Source: Linyphia triangularis (lineage: Eukaryota; Arthropoda; Arachnida; Araneae; Linyphiidae). From it: a stretch of 64,000 nucleotides of DNA. Numbering within the stretch: the stretch's first letter is position 1; each line of letters opens with the position of its first letter. Below are positions 24,983-37,534 of this stretch, in pieces. The stretch spans positions 91,623,305-91,687,304 of the forward strand of contig OZ021725.1 in the NCBI GenBank assembly GCA_963978545.1, in the 5' to 3' direction. Below the pieces are notes generated by a model. That model saw only the letters and a program-made list of their open reading frames with translations, was not told the origin of the DNA and did not search any database. A program made the translations under genes and the position numbers.

Positions 24983-26697
24983 GGTACCAAATTTCAATTA
25001 AAAAAAAAGTATTCTAAAAATCAAAAATTCCATTTTTCGTATATCTTGAAATATTTCAGTTTCGAGTGTAATTGAATGGAAGATTTCATTTTTAACAAAT
25101 GGTTCCAAATTGTGTTTTTTATTCAAAAACACTTTAAAAATCAAACTAATTTCAAAATTTTGGCCAAAAAAATTATTTTTGAATAGCTTTATGAGAAGTT
25201 GAAATTTTGGAACCAAAGCGCTCAGAAACTGTTTTTAAGTCTTTATTTTACTTAGCATTGCTTCGATTTTGAGTGCTAAAATACTATTTCATGAGCAAAT
25301 TGATGATCAGAAAGAAATTGGGTGATGACTTTTATTATCCTAGGCAAAAATTAAGGTTAAAATTCGAAAATTGAGAATTTGAAAATTGCCTTAGGATTGG
25401 CAAGTTTAATGTATATTCAAAGGGATATAAAGACTTTTTTTTGTTAATAACTGAATTTTGAGTAGTAAAATTTCATTTTAATGACCATTTTAATGTGGGA
25501 ATCAATTCGGGTGATGATTTTTGTTACCCTAGCTGTAAAAAGATTGTAAAAGTTTGAAAATTTAGAAGTGTGAAATTTTTCATACGATTAATATGGGGAA
25601 AATTTGAAACGAAACATTTTGAAAGTGCACTTTTTGGACCACATTTAGACCCACTTCTTATTTAGTTAGTGTTTTTAAATTGGAATTGGAGTTTCTCCTA
25701 TATATAAGCTTCAATATCACAAACGGGAAAATTTTTTGAGAATTTTACTTTTTGATCAATAATTCATTGAATAGTCCGCCATGTGTTTTCAATGGGGGAA
25801 TTGTATTGATGAGAAAATTGCTCAAATGCTTTCAAATTGTGAATTTGAGTTGGATATATGTTTTATAGTCATTCTTTTTATAGTCATTTTATAGACCATT
25901 TTAATGTGGAAATCAATTCGGGTGATGATTTCTGTTACCCTAGCTGTAAAAAGATTGTAAAAGTTTGAAAATTTAGAAGTGTGAAATTTTTCATACGATT
26001 AACATGGGGAAAATTTAAAACGAAACATATTGAAAGTGCACTATTTGGACCACCTTTAGACCCACTTCTTATTTAGTTAGTGTTTTTAAATTGGAATTGG
26101 AGTTTCTCCTATATATAAGCTTCCATATCACAAACGGGAAAAAATTTTGAGAATTTTACTTTTTGATCAATAATTCATTGAATAGTCCGCCATGTGTTTT
26201 CAATGGGGGAATTGTATTGATGAGAAAATTGCTCAAATGCTTTCAAATTGTGAATTTGAGTTGGATATATGTTTTATAGTCATTCTTTTTATAGTCATTT
26301 TATAGACCATTTTAATGTGGAAATCAATTCGGGTGATGATTTTTGTTACTCTAGCTGTAAAAAGATTGTAAAAGTTTGAAAATTTAGAAGTGTGAAATTT
26401 TTCATACGATTAACATGGGGAAAATTTAAAACGAAACATATTGAAAGTGCACTTTTTGGACCACCTTTAGACCCACTTCTTATTTAGTTAGTGTTTTAAA
26501 ATTGGAATGAGAGTTTCTCCTATATATAAGCTTCAATATCACAAACGGGAAAAATTTTTGAAAATTTTAGTTTTTGATCAATAATTCATTGAATAGTCCG
26601 CCATGTGTTTTCAATGGGGGAATTGTATTTTTGAGAAAATTGCTCAAATGCTTTCAAATTGTGAATTTGAGTTGGATATATGTTTTATAGTCATTCT
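24983..26697 (+). repeat. Unit 20, C-A-B-B-B, Cc, 1715 bp
   Basis: The only triple-B unit with long A, hence the longest unit. Cc with AAATTTCAATTAAA and GGAACCAAAGCG. The middle B is B2-like to ACCTTTAGACCC (with GTGCACTATTTGG) and B1-like from GTTTTTAAATTGG on, placing the exchange within about 26064-26085. The last B has TGTTACTCTAG. Confidence 0.94.
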
Positions 26698-27988
26698 GGT
26701 ACCAAATTTTAATTAAAAAAAAAAGTATTCTAAAAATCAAAAATTCAATTTTTCGTATATCTTGAAATATTTCAGTTTCGAGTGTAATTGAATGGAAGAT
26801 TTCATTTTTAACAAATGGTTCCAAATTGTGTTTTTTATTCAAAAACACTTTAAAAATTAAACTTATTTCAAAATTTTGGCCAAAATAATTATTTTTGAAT
26901 AGCTTTATGAGAAGTTGAAATTTTGGAATGAAAGCGCTCAGAAACTGTTTTTAAGTCTTTATTTTACTTAGCATTGCTTCGATTTTGAGTGCTAAAATAC
27001 TATTTCATGAGCAAATTGATGATCAGAAAGAAATCGGGTGATGACTTTTATTATCCTAGGCAAAAATTGAGGTTAAAATTCGAAAATTGAGAATTTGAAA
27101 ATTGCCTAAGGATTGGCAAGTTTAATGTATATTCAAAGGGATATAAAGACTTTTTTTGGCAATAACTGAATTTTGAGTAGTAAAATTTCATTTTAATGTT
27201 TAAATCAATTCGGGTGATGATTTCTGTTTCCCTAGCTGTAAAAAGATTGTAAAAGTTTGAAAATTTTGAAGTGTGAAATTTTCATACGATTAATATGGGG
27301 AAAATTTGAAACGAAACATTTTGAAAGTGCACTTTTTGGACCACATTTAGACATACTTCTTATTTAGTTAGTGTTTTTAAATTGGAATTGGAGTTTCTCC
27401 TATATATAAGCTTCCATATCACAAACGGGAAAATTTTTTAAGAATTTTACTTTTTGATCAATAATTCATTGAATAGTCCGCCATGTGTTTTCAATGGGGG
27501 AATTGTATTGATGAGAAAATTGCTCAAATGCTTTCAAATTGTGAATTTGTGTTGGATATATGTTTTATAGTCATTCTTTTTATAGTCATTTTATAGACCA
27601 TTTTAATGTGGAAATCAATTCGGGTGATGATTTCTGTTACCCTAGCTGTAAAAAGATTGTAAAAGTTTGAAAATTTAGAAGTGTGAAATTTTTCATACGA
27701 TTAACATGGGGAAAATTTAAAACGAAACATATTGAAAGTGCACTTTTTGGACCACCTTTAGACCCACTTCTTATTTAGTTAGTGTTTTAAAATTGGAATT
27801 AGAGTTTCTCCTATATATAAGCTTCAATATCACAAACGGGAAAAATTTTTGAAAATTTTAGTTTTTGATCAATAATTCATTGAATAGTCCGCCATGTGTT
27901 TTCAATGGGGGAATTGTATTTTTGAGAAAATTGCTCAAATGCTTTCAAATTGTGAATTTGAGTTGGATATATGTTTTATAGTCATTCT
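26698..27988 (+). repeat. Unit 21, C-A-B-B, Cb, 1291 bp
   Basis: Copy of unit 19 at offset 3006 bp, with all of its diagnostic changes (AAATTCAATTTTTCG, AAACTTATTTC, AATGTTTAAATC, TTTTTTAAGAATTTT). First unit of the left 6070-bp block. Confidence 0.94.
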
Positions 27989-29292
27989 GGTACCAAATTT
28001 CAATTAAAAAAAAAGTATTCTAAAAATCAAAAATTCCATTTTTCGTATATCTTGAAATATTTCAGTTTCGAGTGTAATTGAATGGAAGATTTCATTTTTA
28101 ACAAATGGTTCCAAATTGTGTTTTTTATTCAAAAACACTTTAAAAATCAAACTAATTTCAAAATTTTGGCCAAAAAAATTATTTTTGAATAGCTTTATGA
28201 GAAGTTGAAATTTTGGAACCAAAGCGCTCAGAAACTGTTTTTAAGTCTTTATTTTACTTAGCATTGCTTCGATTTTGAGTGCTAAAATACTATTTCATGA
28301 GCAAATTGATGATCAGAAAGAAATTGGGTGATGACTTTTATTATCCTAGGCAAAAATTAAGGTTAAAATTCGAAAATTGAGAATTTGAAAATTGCCTTAG
28401 GATTGGCAAGTTTAATGTATATTCAAAGGGATATAAAGACTTTTTTTTGTTAATAACTGAATTTTGAGTAGTAAAATTTCATTTTAATGACCATTTTAAT
28501 GTGGGAATCAATTCGGGTGATGATTTTTGTTACCCTAGCTGTAAAAAGATTGTAAAAGTTTGAAAATTTAGAAGTGTGAAATTTTTCATACGATTAATAT
28601 GGGGAAAATTTGAAACGAAACATTTTGAAAGTGCACTTTTTGGACCACATTTAGACCCACTTCTTATTTAGTTAGTGTTTTTAAATTGGAATTGGAGTTT
28701 CTCCTATATATAAGCTTCAATATCACAAACGGGAAAATTTTTTGAGAATTTTACTTTTTGATCAATAATTCATTGAATAGTCCGCCATGTGTTTTCAATG
28801 GGGGAATTGTATTGATGAGAAAATTGCTCAAATGCTTTCAAATTGTGAATTTGAGTTGGATATATGTTTTATAGTCATTCTTTTTATAGTCATTTTATAG
28901 ACCATTTTAATGTGGAAATCAATTCGGGTGATGATTTCTGTTACCCTAGCTGTAAAAAGATTGTAAAAGTTTGAAAATTTAGAAGTGTGAAATTTTTCAT
29001 ACGATTAACATGGGGAAAATTTAAAACGAAACATATTGAAAGTGCACTATTTGGACCACCTTTAGACCCACTTCTTATTTAGTTAGTGTTTTAAAATTGG
29101 AATTAGAGTTTCTCCTATATATAAGCTTCAATATCACAAACGGGAAAAAATTTTGAAAATTTTAGTTTTTGAACAATAATTCATTGAATAGTCCGCCATG
29201 TGTTTTCAATGGGGGAATTGTATTTTTGAGAAAATTGCTCAAATGCTTTCAAATTGTGAATTTGAGTTGGATATATGTTTTATAGTCATTCT
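27989..29292 (+). repeat. Unit 22, C-A-B-B, Cc, 1304 bp
   Basis: C, A and B1 copy unit 20 (AAATTTCAATTAAA, GGAACCAAAGCG, TGTGGGAATC), but the middle hybrid B is absent. B2 has GTGCACTATTTGG and a private TTTTTGAACAATAATTC at 29171. Confidence 0.94.
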
Positions 29293-30173
29293 GGTACCAA
29301 ATTTTAATTGAAAAAAAAGTATTCTAAAAATCAAAAATTCCATTTTTCGTATATCTTGAAATATTTCAGTTTCGAGTGTAATTGAATGGAAGATTTCATT
29401 TTTAACAAATGGTTCCAAATTGTGTTTTTTATTCAAAAACACTTTAAAAATTAAACTAATTTCAAAATTTTGGCCAAAATAATTATTTTTGAATAGCTTT
29501 ATGAGAAGTTGAAATTTTGGAATGAAAGCGCTCAGAAACTGTTTTTAAGTCTTTATTTTACTTAGCATTGTTTCGATTTTGAGTGCTAAAATACTATTTC
29601 ATGAGCAAATTGATGATCAGAAAGAAATTGGGTGATAACTTTTATTATCCTAGGCAAAAATTGAGGTTAAAATTCGAAAATTGAAAATTTGAAACTTGCC
29701 TAAGGATTGGCAAGTTTAATGTATATTCAAAGGGATATAAAGACTTTTTTTTGGCAATAACTGAATTTTGAGTAGTAAAATTTCATTTTTATGTGGAAAT
29801 CAATTCGGGTGATGATTTCTGTTTCCCTAGCTGTAAAAAGATTGTAAATGTTTGAAAATTTAGAAGTGTGAAATTTTTCATACGATTAATATGGGGAAAA
29901 TTTGAAACGAAACATTTTGAAAGTGCACTTTTTGGACCACCTTTAGACCCACTTCTTATTTAGTTAGTGTTTTAAAATTGGAATTAGAGTTTTTCCTATA
30001 TATAAGCTTCAATATCACAAACGGGAAAAAATTTTGAAAATTTTAGTTTTTGATCAATAATTCATTGAATAGTCCGCCATGTGTTTTCAATGGGGGAATT
30101 GTATTTTTGAGAAAATTGCTCAAATGCTTTCAAATTGTGAATTTGAGTTGGATATATGTTTTATAGTCATTCT
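29293..30173 (+). repeat. Unit 23, C-A-B, Cb, 881 bp
   Basis: C has TTTAATTGAAAAAAAAG. A has TAGCATTGTTTCG, GGGTGATAACTT and GAAACTTGCC, which completes a 9-bp inverted repeat at 29692-29717. The junction reads CATTTTTATGTGG. The single B is B1-like to about 29920, then B2-like (ACCTTTAGACCC, GAATTAGAG, TTTTAGTTTTT). Copied as unit 28. Confidence 0.94.
29692..29717 (+). other. Perfect 9-bp inverted repeat in module A of unit 23
   Basis: AAACTTGCC and GGCAAGTTT flank the 8-base loop TAAGGATT. Most other units have AAAATTGCC in the left arm, giving the same hairpin with one A/G mismatch. The copy in unit 28 (35762-35787) is identical. Whether it folds in vivo is unknown. Confidence 0.6.
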
Positions 30174-31464
30174 GGTACCAAATTTTAATTAAAAAAAAAG
30201 TATTCTAAAAATCAAAAATTCCATTTTTCGTATATCTTGAAATATTTCAGTTTCGAGTGTAATTGAATGGAAGATTTCATTTTTAACAAATGGTTCCAAA
30301 TTGTGTTTTTTATTCAAAAACACTTTAAAAATCAAACTAATTTCAAAATTTTGGCCAAAAAAATTATTTTTGAATAGCTTTATGAGAAGTTGAAATTTTG
30401 GAACCAAAGCGCTCAGAAACTGTTTTTAAGTCTTTATTTTACTTAGCATTGCTTCGATTTTGAGTGCTAAAATACTATTTCATGAGCAAATTGATGATCA
30501 GAAAGAAATTGGGTGATGACTTTTATTATCCTAGGCAAAAATTAAGGTTAAAATTCGAAAATTGAGAATTTGAAAATTGCCTAAGGATTGGCAAGTTTAA
30601 TGTATATTCAAAGGGATATAAAGACTTTTTTTGGCAATAACTGAATTTTGAGTAGTAAAATTTCATTTTAATGTGGAAATCAATTCGGGTGATGATTTCT
30701 GTTTCCCTAGCTGTAAAAAGATTGTTAAAGTTTGAAAATTTAGAAGTGTGAAATTTTTCATACGATTAATATGGGGAAAATTTGAAACGAAACATTTTGA
30801 AAGTGCACTTTTTGGACCACCTTTAGACCCACTTCTTATTTAGTTAGTGTTATAAAATTGGAATTGGAGTTTCTCCTATATATAAGCTTACATATCACAA
30901 ACGGGAAAAAATTTTGAAAATTTTACTTTTTGATCAATAATTCATTGAATAGTCCGCCATGCGTTTTCAATGGGGGAATTGTATTGATGAGAAAATTGAT
31001 CAAATGCTTTCAAATTGTGAATTTGAGTTGGATATATGTTTTATAGTCATTCTTTTTATAGTCATTTTATAGACCATTTTAATGTGGAAATCAATTCGGG
31101 TGATGATTTCTGTTACCCTAGCTGTAAAAAGATTGTAAAAGTTTGAAAATTTAGAAGTGTGAAATTTTTCATACGATTAACATGGGGAAAATTTAAAACG
31201 AAACATATTGAAAGTGCACTTTTTGGACCACCTTTAGACCCACTTCTTATTTAGTTAGTGTTTTAAAATTGGAATTAGAGTTTCTCCTATATATAAGCTT
31301 CAATATCACAAACGGGAAAAATTTTTGAAAATTTTAGTTTTTGATCAATAATTCATTGAATAGTCCGCCATTTGTTTTCAATGGGGGAATTGTATTTTTG
31401 AGAAAATTGCTCAAATGCTTTCAAATTGTGAATTTGAGTTGGATATATGTTTTATAGTCATTCT
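30174..31464 (+). repeat. Unit 24, C-A-B-B, Cc, 1291 bp
   Basis: Cc with GGAACCAAAGCG but short A. B1 has TAGTGTTATAAAATTGG, AAGCTTACATATC, CCGCCATGCG and AAATTGATCAAATGC, a marker set shared with units 29, 46 (in part) and 47. Confidence 0.94.
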
Positions 31465-32767
31465 GGTACCAAATTTTAATTAAAAAAAAGTATTCTAAAA
31501 ATCAAAAATTCCATTTTTCGTATATCTTAAAATATTTCAGTTTAGAGTGTAATTGAATGGAAGATTTCATTTTTAACAAATGATTCCAAATTGTGTTTTT
31601 TCTTCAAAAACACTTCAAAAATCAAACTAATTTCAAAATTTTGGCTAAAAATATTATTTTTGAATAACTTTATGAGAAGTTGAAATTTTGGAACGAAAGC
31701 GCTCAGAAACTGTTTTTAAGTCTTTATTTTACTTAGCATTGCTTCGATTTTGAGTGCTAAAATACTATTTCATGAGCAAATTGATGATCAGAAAGAAATT
31801 GGGTGATGACTTTTATTATCCTAGGCAAAAATTAAGGTTAAAATTCGAAAATTGAGAATTTGAAAATTGCCTTAGGATTGGCAAGTTTAATGTATATTCA
31901 AAGGGATATAAAGACTTTTTTTTGTTAATAACTGAATTTTGAGTAGTAAAATTTCATTTTAATGACCATTTTAATGTGGGAATCAATTCGGGTGATGATT
32001 TTTGTTACCCTAGCTGTAAAAAGATTGTAAAAGTTTGAAAATTTAGAAGTGTGAAATTTTTCATACGATTAATATGGGGAAAATTTGAAACGAAACATTT
32101 TGAAAGTGCACTTTTTGGACCACATTTAGACATACTTCTTATTTAGTTAGTGTTTTTAAATTGGAATTGGAGTTTCTCCTATATATAAGCTTCCATATCA
32201 CAAACGGGAAAAAATTTTGAGAATTTTACTTTTTGATCAATAATTCATTGAATAGTCCGCCATGTGTTTTCAATGGGGGAATTGTATTGATGAGAAAATT
32301 GCTCAAATGCTTTCAAATTGTGAATTTGAGTTGGATATATGTTTTATAGTCATTCTTTTTATAGTCATTTTATAGACCATTTTAATGTGGAAATCAATTC
32401 GGGTGATGATTTTTGTTACTCTAGCTGTAAAAAGATTGTAAAAGTTTGAAAATTTAGAAGTGTGAAATTTTTCATACGATTAACATGGGGAAAATTTAAA
32501 ACGAAACATATTGAAAGTGCACTTTTTGGACCACCTTTAGACCCACTTCTTATTTAGTTAGTGTTTTAAAATTGGAATGAGAGTTTCTCCTATATATAAG
32601 CTTCAATATCACAAACGGGAAAAATTTTTGAAAATTTTAGTTTTTGATCAATAATTCATTGAATAGTCCGCCATGTGTTTTCAATGGGGGAATTGTATTT
32701 TTGAGAAAATTGCTCAAATGCTTTCAAATTGTGAATTTGAGTTGGATATATGTTTTATAGTCATTCT
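31465..32767 (+). repeat. Unit 25, C-A-B-B, Ca, 1303 bp
   Basis: Copy of unit 18 (TTTTTTCTTCAAAAAC, TGTGGGAATC, TGTTACTCTAG, GGAATGAGAG). It closes the left 6070-bp block. Confidence 0.94.
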
Positions 32768-34058
32768 GGTACCAAATTTTAATTAAAAAAAAAAGTATTC
32801 TAAAAATCAAAAATTCAATTTTTCGTATATCTTGAAATATTTCAGTTTCGAGTGTAATTGAATGGAAGATTTCATTTTTAACAAATGGTTCCAAATTGTG
32901 TTTTTTATTCAAAAACACTTTAAAAATTAAACTTATTTCAAAATTTTGGCCAAAATAATTATTTTTGAATAGCTTTATGAGAAGTTGAAATTTTGGAATG
33001 AAAGCGCTCAGAAACTGTTTTTAAGTCTTTATTTTACTTAGCATTGCTTCGATTTTGAGTGCTAAAATACTATTTCATGAGCAAATTGATGATCAGAAAG
33101 AAATCGGGTGATGACTTTTATTATCCTAGGCAAAAATTGAGGTTAAAATTCGAAAATTGAGAATTTGAAAATTGCCTAAGGATTGGCAAGTTTAATGTAT
33201 ATTCAAAGGGATATAAAGACTTTTTTTGGCAATAACTGAATTTTGAGTAGTAAAATTTCATTTTAATGTTTAAATCAATTCGGGTGATGATTTCTGTTTC
33301 CCTAGCTGTAAAAAGATTGTAAAAGTTTGAAAATTTTGAAGTGTGAAATTTTCATACGATTAATATGGGGAAAATTTGAAACGAAACATTTTGAAAGTGC
33401 ACTTTTTGGACCACATTTAGACATACTTCTTATTTAGTTAGTGTTTTTAAATTGGAATTGGAGTTTCTCCTATATATAAGCTTCCATATCACAAACGGGA
33501 AAATTTTTTAAGAATTTTACTTTTTGATCAATAATTCATTGAATAGTCCGCCATGTGTTTTCAATGGGGGAATTGTATTGATGAGAAAATTGCTCAAATG
33601 CTTTCAAATTGTGAATTTGTGTTGGATATATGTTTTATAGTCATTCTTTTTATAGTCATTTTATAGACCATTTTAATGTGGAAATCAATTCGGGTGATGA
33701 TTTCTGTTACCCTAGCTGTAAAAAGATTGTAAAAGTTTGAAAATTTAGAAGTGTGAAATTTTTCATACGATTAACATGGGGAAAATTTAAAACGAAACAT
33801 ATTGAAAGTGCACTTTTTGGACCACCTTTAGACCCACTTCTTATTTAGTTAGTGTTTTAAAATTGGAATTAGAGTTTCTCCTATATATAAGCTTCAATAT
33901 CACAAACGGGAAAAATTTTTGAAAATTTTAGTTTTTGATCAATAATTCATTGAATAGTCCGCCATGTGTTTTCAATGGGGGAATTGTATTTTTGAGAAAA
34001 TTGCTCAAATGCTTTCAAATTGTGAATTTGAGTTGGATATATGTTTTATAGTCATTCT
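32768..34058 (+). repeat. Unit 26, C-A-B-B, Cb, 1291 bp
   Basis: Copy of unit 21 at exactly 6070 bp and of unit 19. First unit of the right 6070-bp block. No difference from unit 21 was noticed by reading. Confidence 0.94.
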
Positions 34059-35362
34059 GGTACCAAATTTCAATTAAAAAAAAAGTATTCTAAAAATCAA
34101 AAATTCCATTTTTCGTATATCTTGAAATATTTCAGTTTCGAGTGTAATTGAATGGAAGATTTCATTTTTAACAAATGGTTCCAAATTGTGTTTTTTATTC
34201 AAAAACACTTTAAAAATCAAACTAATTTCAAAATTTTGGCCAAAAAAATTATTTTTGAATAGCTTTATGAGAAGTTGAAATTTTGGAACCAAAGCGCTCA
34301 GAAACTGTTTTTAAGTCTTTATTTTACTTAGCATTGCTTCGATTTTGAGTGCTAAAATACTATTTCATGAGCAAATTGATGATCAGAAAGAAATTGGGTG
34401 ATGACTTTTATTATCCTAGGCAAAAATTAAGGTTAAAATTCGAAAATTGAGAATTTGAAAATTGCCTTAGGATTGGCAAGTTTAATGTATATTCAAAGGG
34501 ATATAAAGACTTTTTTTTGTTAATAACTGAATTTTGAGTAGTAAAATTTCATTTTAATGACCATTTTAATGTGGGAATCAATTCGGGTGATGATTTTTGT
34601 TACCCTAGCTGTAAAAAGATTGTAAAAGTTTGAAAATTTAGAAGTGTGAAATTTTTCATACGATTAATATGGGGAAAATTTGAAACGAAACATTTTGAAA
34701 GTGCACTTTTTGGACCACATTTAGACCCACTTCTTATTTAGTTAGTGTTTTTAAATTGGAATTGGAGTTTCTCCTATATATAAGCTTCAATATCACAAAC
34801 GGGAAAATTTTTTGAGAATTTTACTTTTTGATCAATAATTCATTGAATAGTCCGCCATGTGTTTTCAATGGGGGAATTGTATTGATGAGAAAATTGCTCA
34901 AATGCTTTCAAATTGTGAATTTGAGTTGGATATATGTTTTATAGTCATTCTTTTTATAGTCATTTTATAGACCATTTTAATGTGGAAATCAATTCGGGTG
35001 ATGATTTCTGTTACCCTAGCTGTAAAAAGATTGTAAAAGTTTGAAAATTTAGAAGTGTGAAATTTTTCATACGATTAACATGGGGAAAATTTAAAACGAA
35101 ACATATTGAAAGTGCACTATTTGGACCACCTTTAGACCCACTTCTTATTTAGTTAGTGTTTTAAAATTGGAATTAGAGTTTCTCCTATATATAAGCTTCA
35201 ATATCACAAACGGGAAAAAATTTTGAAAATTTTAGTTTTTGATCAATAATTCATTGAATAGTCCGCCATGTGTTTTCAATGGGGGAATTGTATTTTTGAG
35301 AAAATTGCTCAAATGCTTTCAAATTGTGAATTTGAGTTGGATATATGTTTTATAGTCATTCT
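34059..35362 (+). repeat. Unit 27, C-A-B-B, Cc, 1304 bp
   Basis: Copy of unit 22 at 6070 bp. The one difference seen is at 35243, where the usual TTGATCAA palindrome is intact while unit 22 has an A at 29173. Confidence 0.94.
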
Positions 35363-36243
35363 GGTACCAAATTTTAATTGAAAAAAAAGTATTCTAAAAA
35401 TCAAAAATTCCATTTTTCGTATATCTTGAAATATTTCAGTTTCGAGTGTAATTGAATGGAAGATTTCATTTTTAACAAATGGTTCCAAATTGTGTTTTTT
35501 ATTCAAAAACACTTTAAAAATTAAACTAATTTCAAAATTTTGGCCAAAATAATTATTTTTGAATAGCTTTATGAGAAGTTGAAATTTTGGAATGAAAGCG
35601 CTCAGAAACTGTTTTTAAGTCTTTATTTTACTTAGCATTGTTTCGATTTTGAGTGCTAAAATACTATTTCATGAGCAAATTGATGATCAGAAAGAAATTG
35701 GGTGATAACTTTTATTATCCTAGGCAAAAATTGAGGTTAAAATTCGAAAATTGAAAATTTGAAACTTGCCTAAGGATTGGCAAGTTTAATGTATATTCAA
35801 AGGGATATAAAGACTTTTTTTTGGCAATAACTGAATTTTGAGTAGTAAAATTTCATTTTTATGTGGAAATCAATTCGGGTGATGATTTCTGTTTCCCTAG
35901 CTGTAAAAAGATTGTAAATGTTTGAAAATTTAGAAGTGTGAAATTTTTCATACGATTAATATGGGGAAAATTTGAAACGAAACATTTTGAAAGTGCACTT
36001 TTTGGACCACCTTTAGACCCACTTCTTATTTAGTTAGTGTTTTAAAATTGGAATTAGAGTTTTTCCTATATATAAGCTTCAATATCACAAACGGGAAAAA
36101 ATTTTGAAAATTTTAGTTTTTGATCAATAATTCATTGAATAGTCCGCCATGTGTTTTCAATGGGGGAATTGTATTTTTGAGAAAATTGCTCAAATGCTTT
36201 CAAATTGTGAATTTGAGTTGGATATATGTTTTATAGTCATTCT
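35363..36243 (+). repeat. Unit 28, C-A-B, Cb, 881 bp
   Basis: Copy of unit 23 at 6070 bp, including the GAAACTTGCC change that perfects the inverted repeat (35762-35787) and the same B1/B2 hybrid point. The hybrid B was therefore present before the 6070-bp block was duplicated. Confidence 0.94.
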
Positions 36244-37534
36244 GGTACCAAATTTTAATTAAAAAAAAAGTATTCTAAAAATCAAAAATTCCATTTTTCG
36301 TATATCTTGAAATATTTCAGTTTCGAGTGTAATTGAATGGAAGATTTCATTTTTAACAAATGGTTCCAAATTGTGTTTTTTATTCAAAAACACTTTAAAA
36401 ATCAAACTAATTTCAAAATTTTGGCCAAAAAAATTATTTTTGAATAGCTTTATGACAAGTTGAAATTTTGGAACCAAAGCGCTCAGAAACTGTTTTTAAG
36501 TCTTTATTTTACTTAGCATTGCTTCGATTTTGAGTGCTAAAATACTATTTCATGAGCAAATTGATGATCAGAAAGAAATTGGGTGATGACTTTTATTATC
36601 CTAGGCAAAAATTAAGGTTAAAATTCGAAAATTGAGAATTTGAAAATTGCCTAAGGATTGGCAAGTTTAATGTATATTCAAAGGGATATAAAGACTTTTT
36701 TTGGCAATAACTGAATTTTGAGTAGTAAAATTTCATTTTAATGTGGAAATCAATTCGGGTGATGATTTCTGTTTCCCTAGCTGTAAAAAGATTGTTAAAG
36801 TTTGAAAATTTAGAAGTGTGAAATTTTTCATACGATTAATATGGGGAAAATTTGAAACGAAACATTTTGAAAGTGCACTTTTTGGACCACCTTTAGACCC
36901 ACTTCTTATTTAGTTAGTGTTATAAAATTGGAATTGGAGTTTCTCCTATATATAAGCTTACATATCACAAACGGGAAAAAATTTTGAAAATTTTACTTTT
37001 TGATCAATAATTCATTGAATAGTCCGCCATGCGTTTTCAATGGGGGAATTGTATTGATGAGAAAATTGATCAAATGCTTTCAAATTGTGAATTTGAGTTG
37101 GATATATGTTTTATAGTCATTCTTTTTATAGTCATTTTATAGACCATTTTAATGTGGAAATCAATTCGGGTGATGATTTCTGTTACCCTAGCTGTAAAAA
37201 GATTGTAAAAGTTTGAAAATTTAGAAGTGTGAAATTTTTCATACGATTAACATGGGGAAAATTTAAAACGAAACATATTGAAAGTGCACTTTTTGGACCA
37301 CCTTTAGACCCACTTCTTATTTAGTTAGTGTTTTAAAATTGGAATTAGAGTTTCTCCTATATATAAGCTTCAATATCACAAACGGGAAAAATTTTTGAAA
37401 ATTTTAGTTTTTGATCAATAATTCATTGAATAGTCCGCCATTTGTTTTCAATGGGGGAATTGTATTTTTGAGAAAATTGCTCAAATGCTTTCAAATTGTG
37501 AATTTGAGTTGGATATATGTTTTATAGTCATTCT
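36244..37534 (+). repeat. Unit 29, C-A-B-B, Cc, 1291 bp
   Basis: Copy of unit 24 at 6070 bp with a private TTATGACAAGTTG at 36456 (G to C). Shares CCGCCATGCG, AAGCTTACATATC and AAATTGATCAAATGC. Confidence 0.94.
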
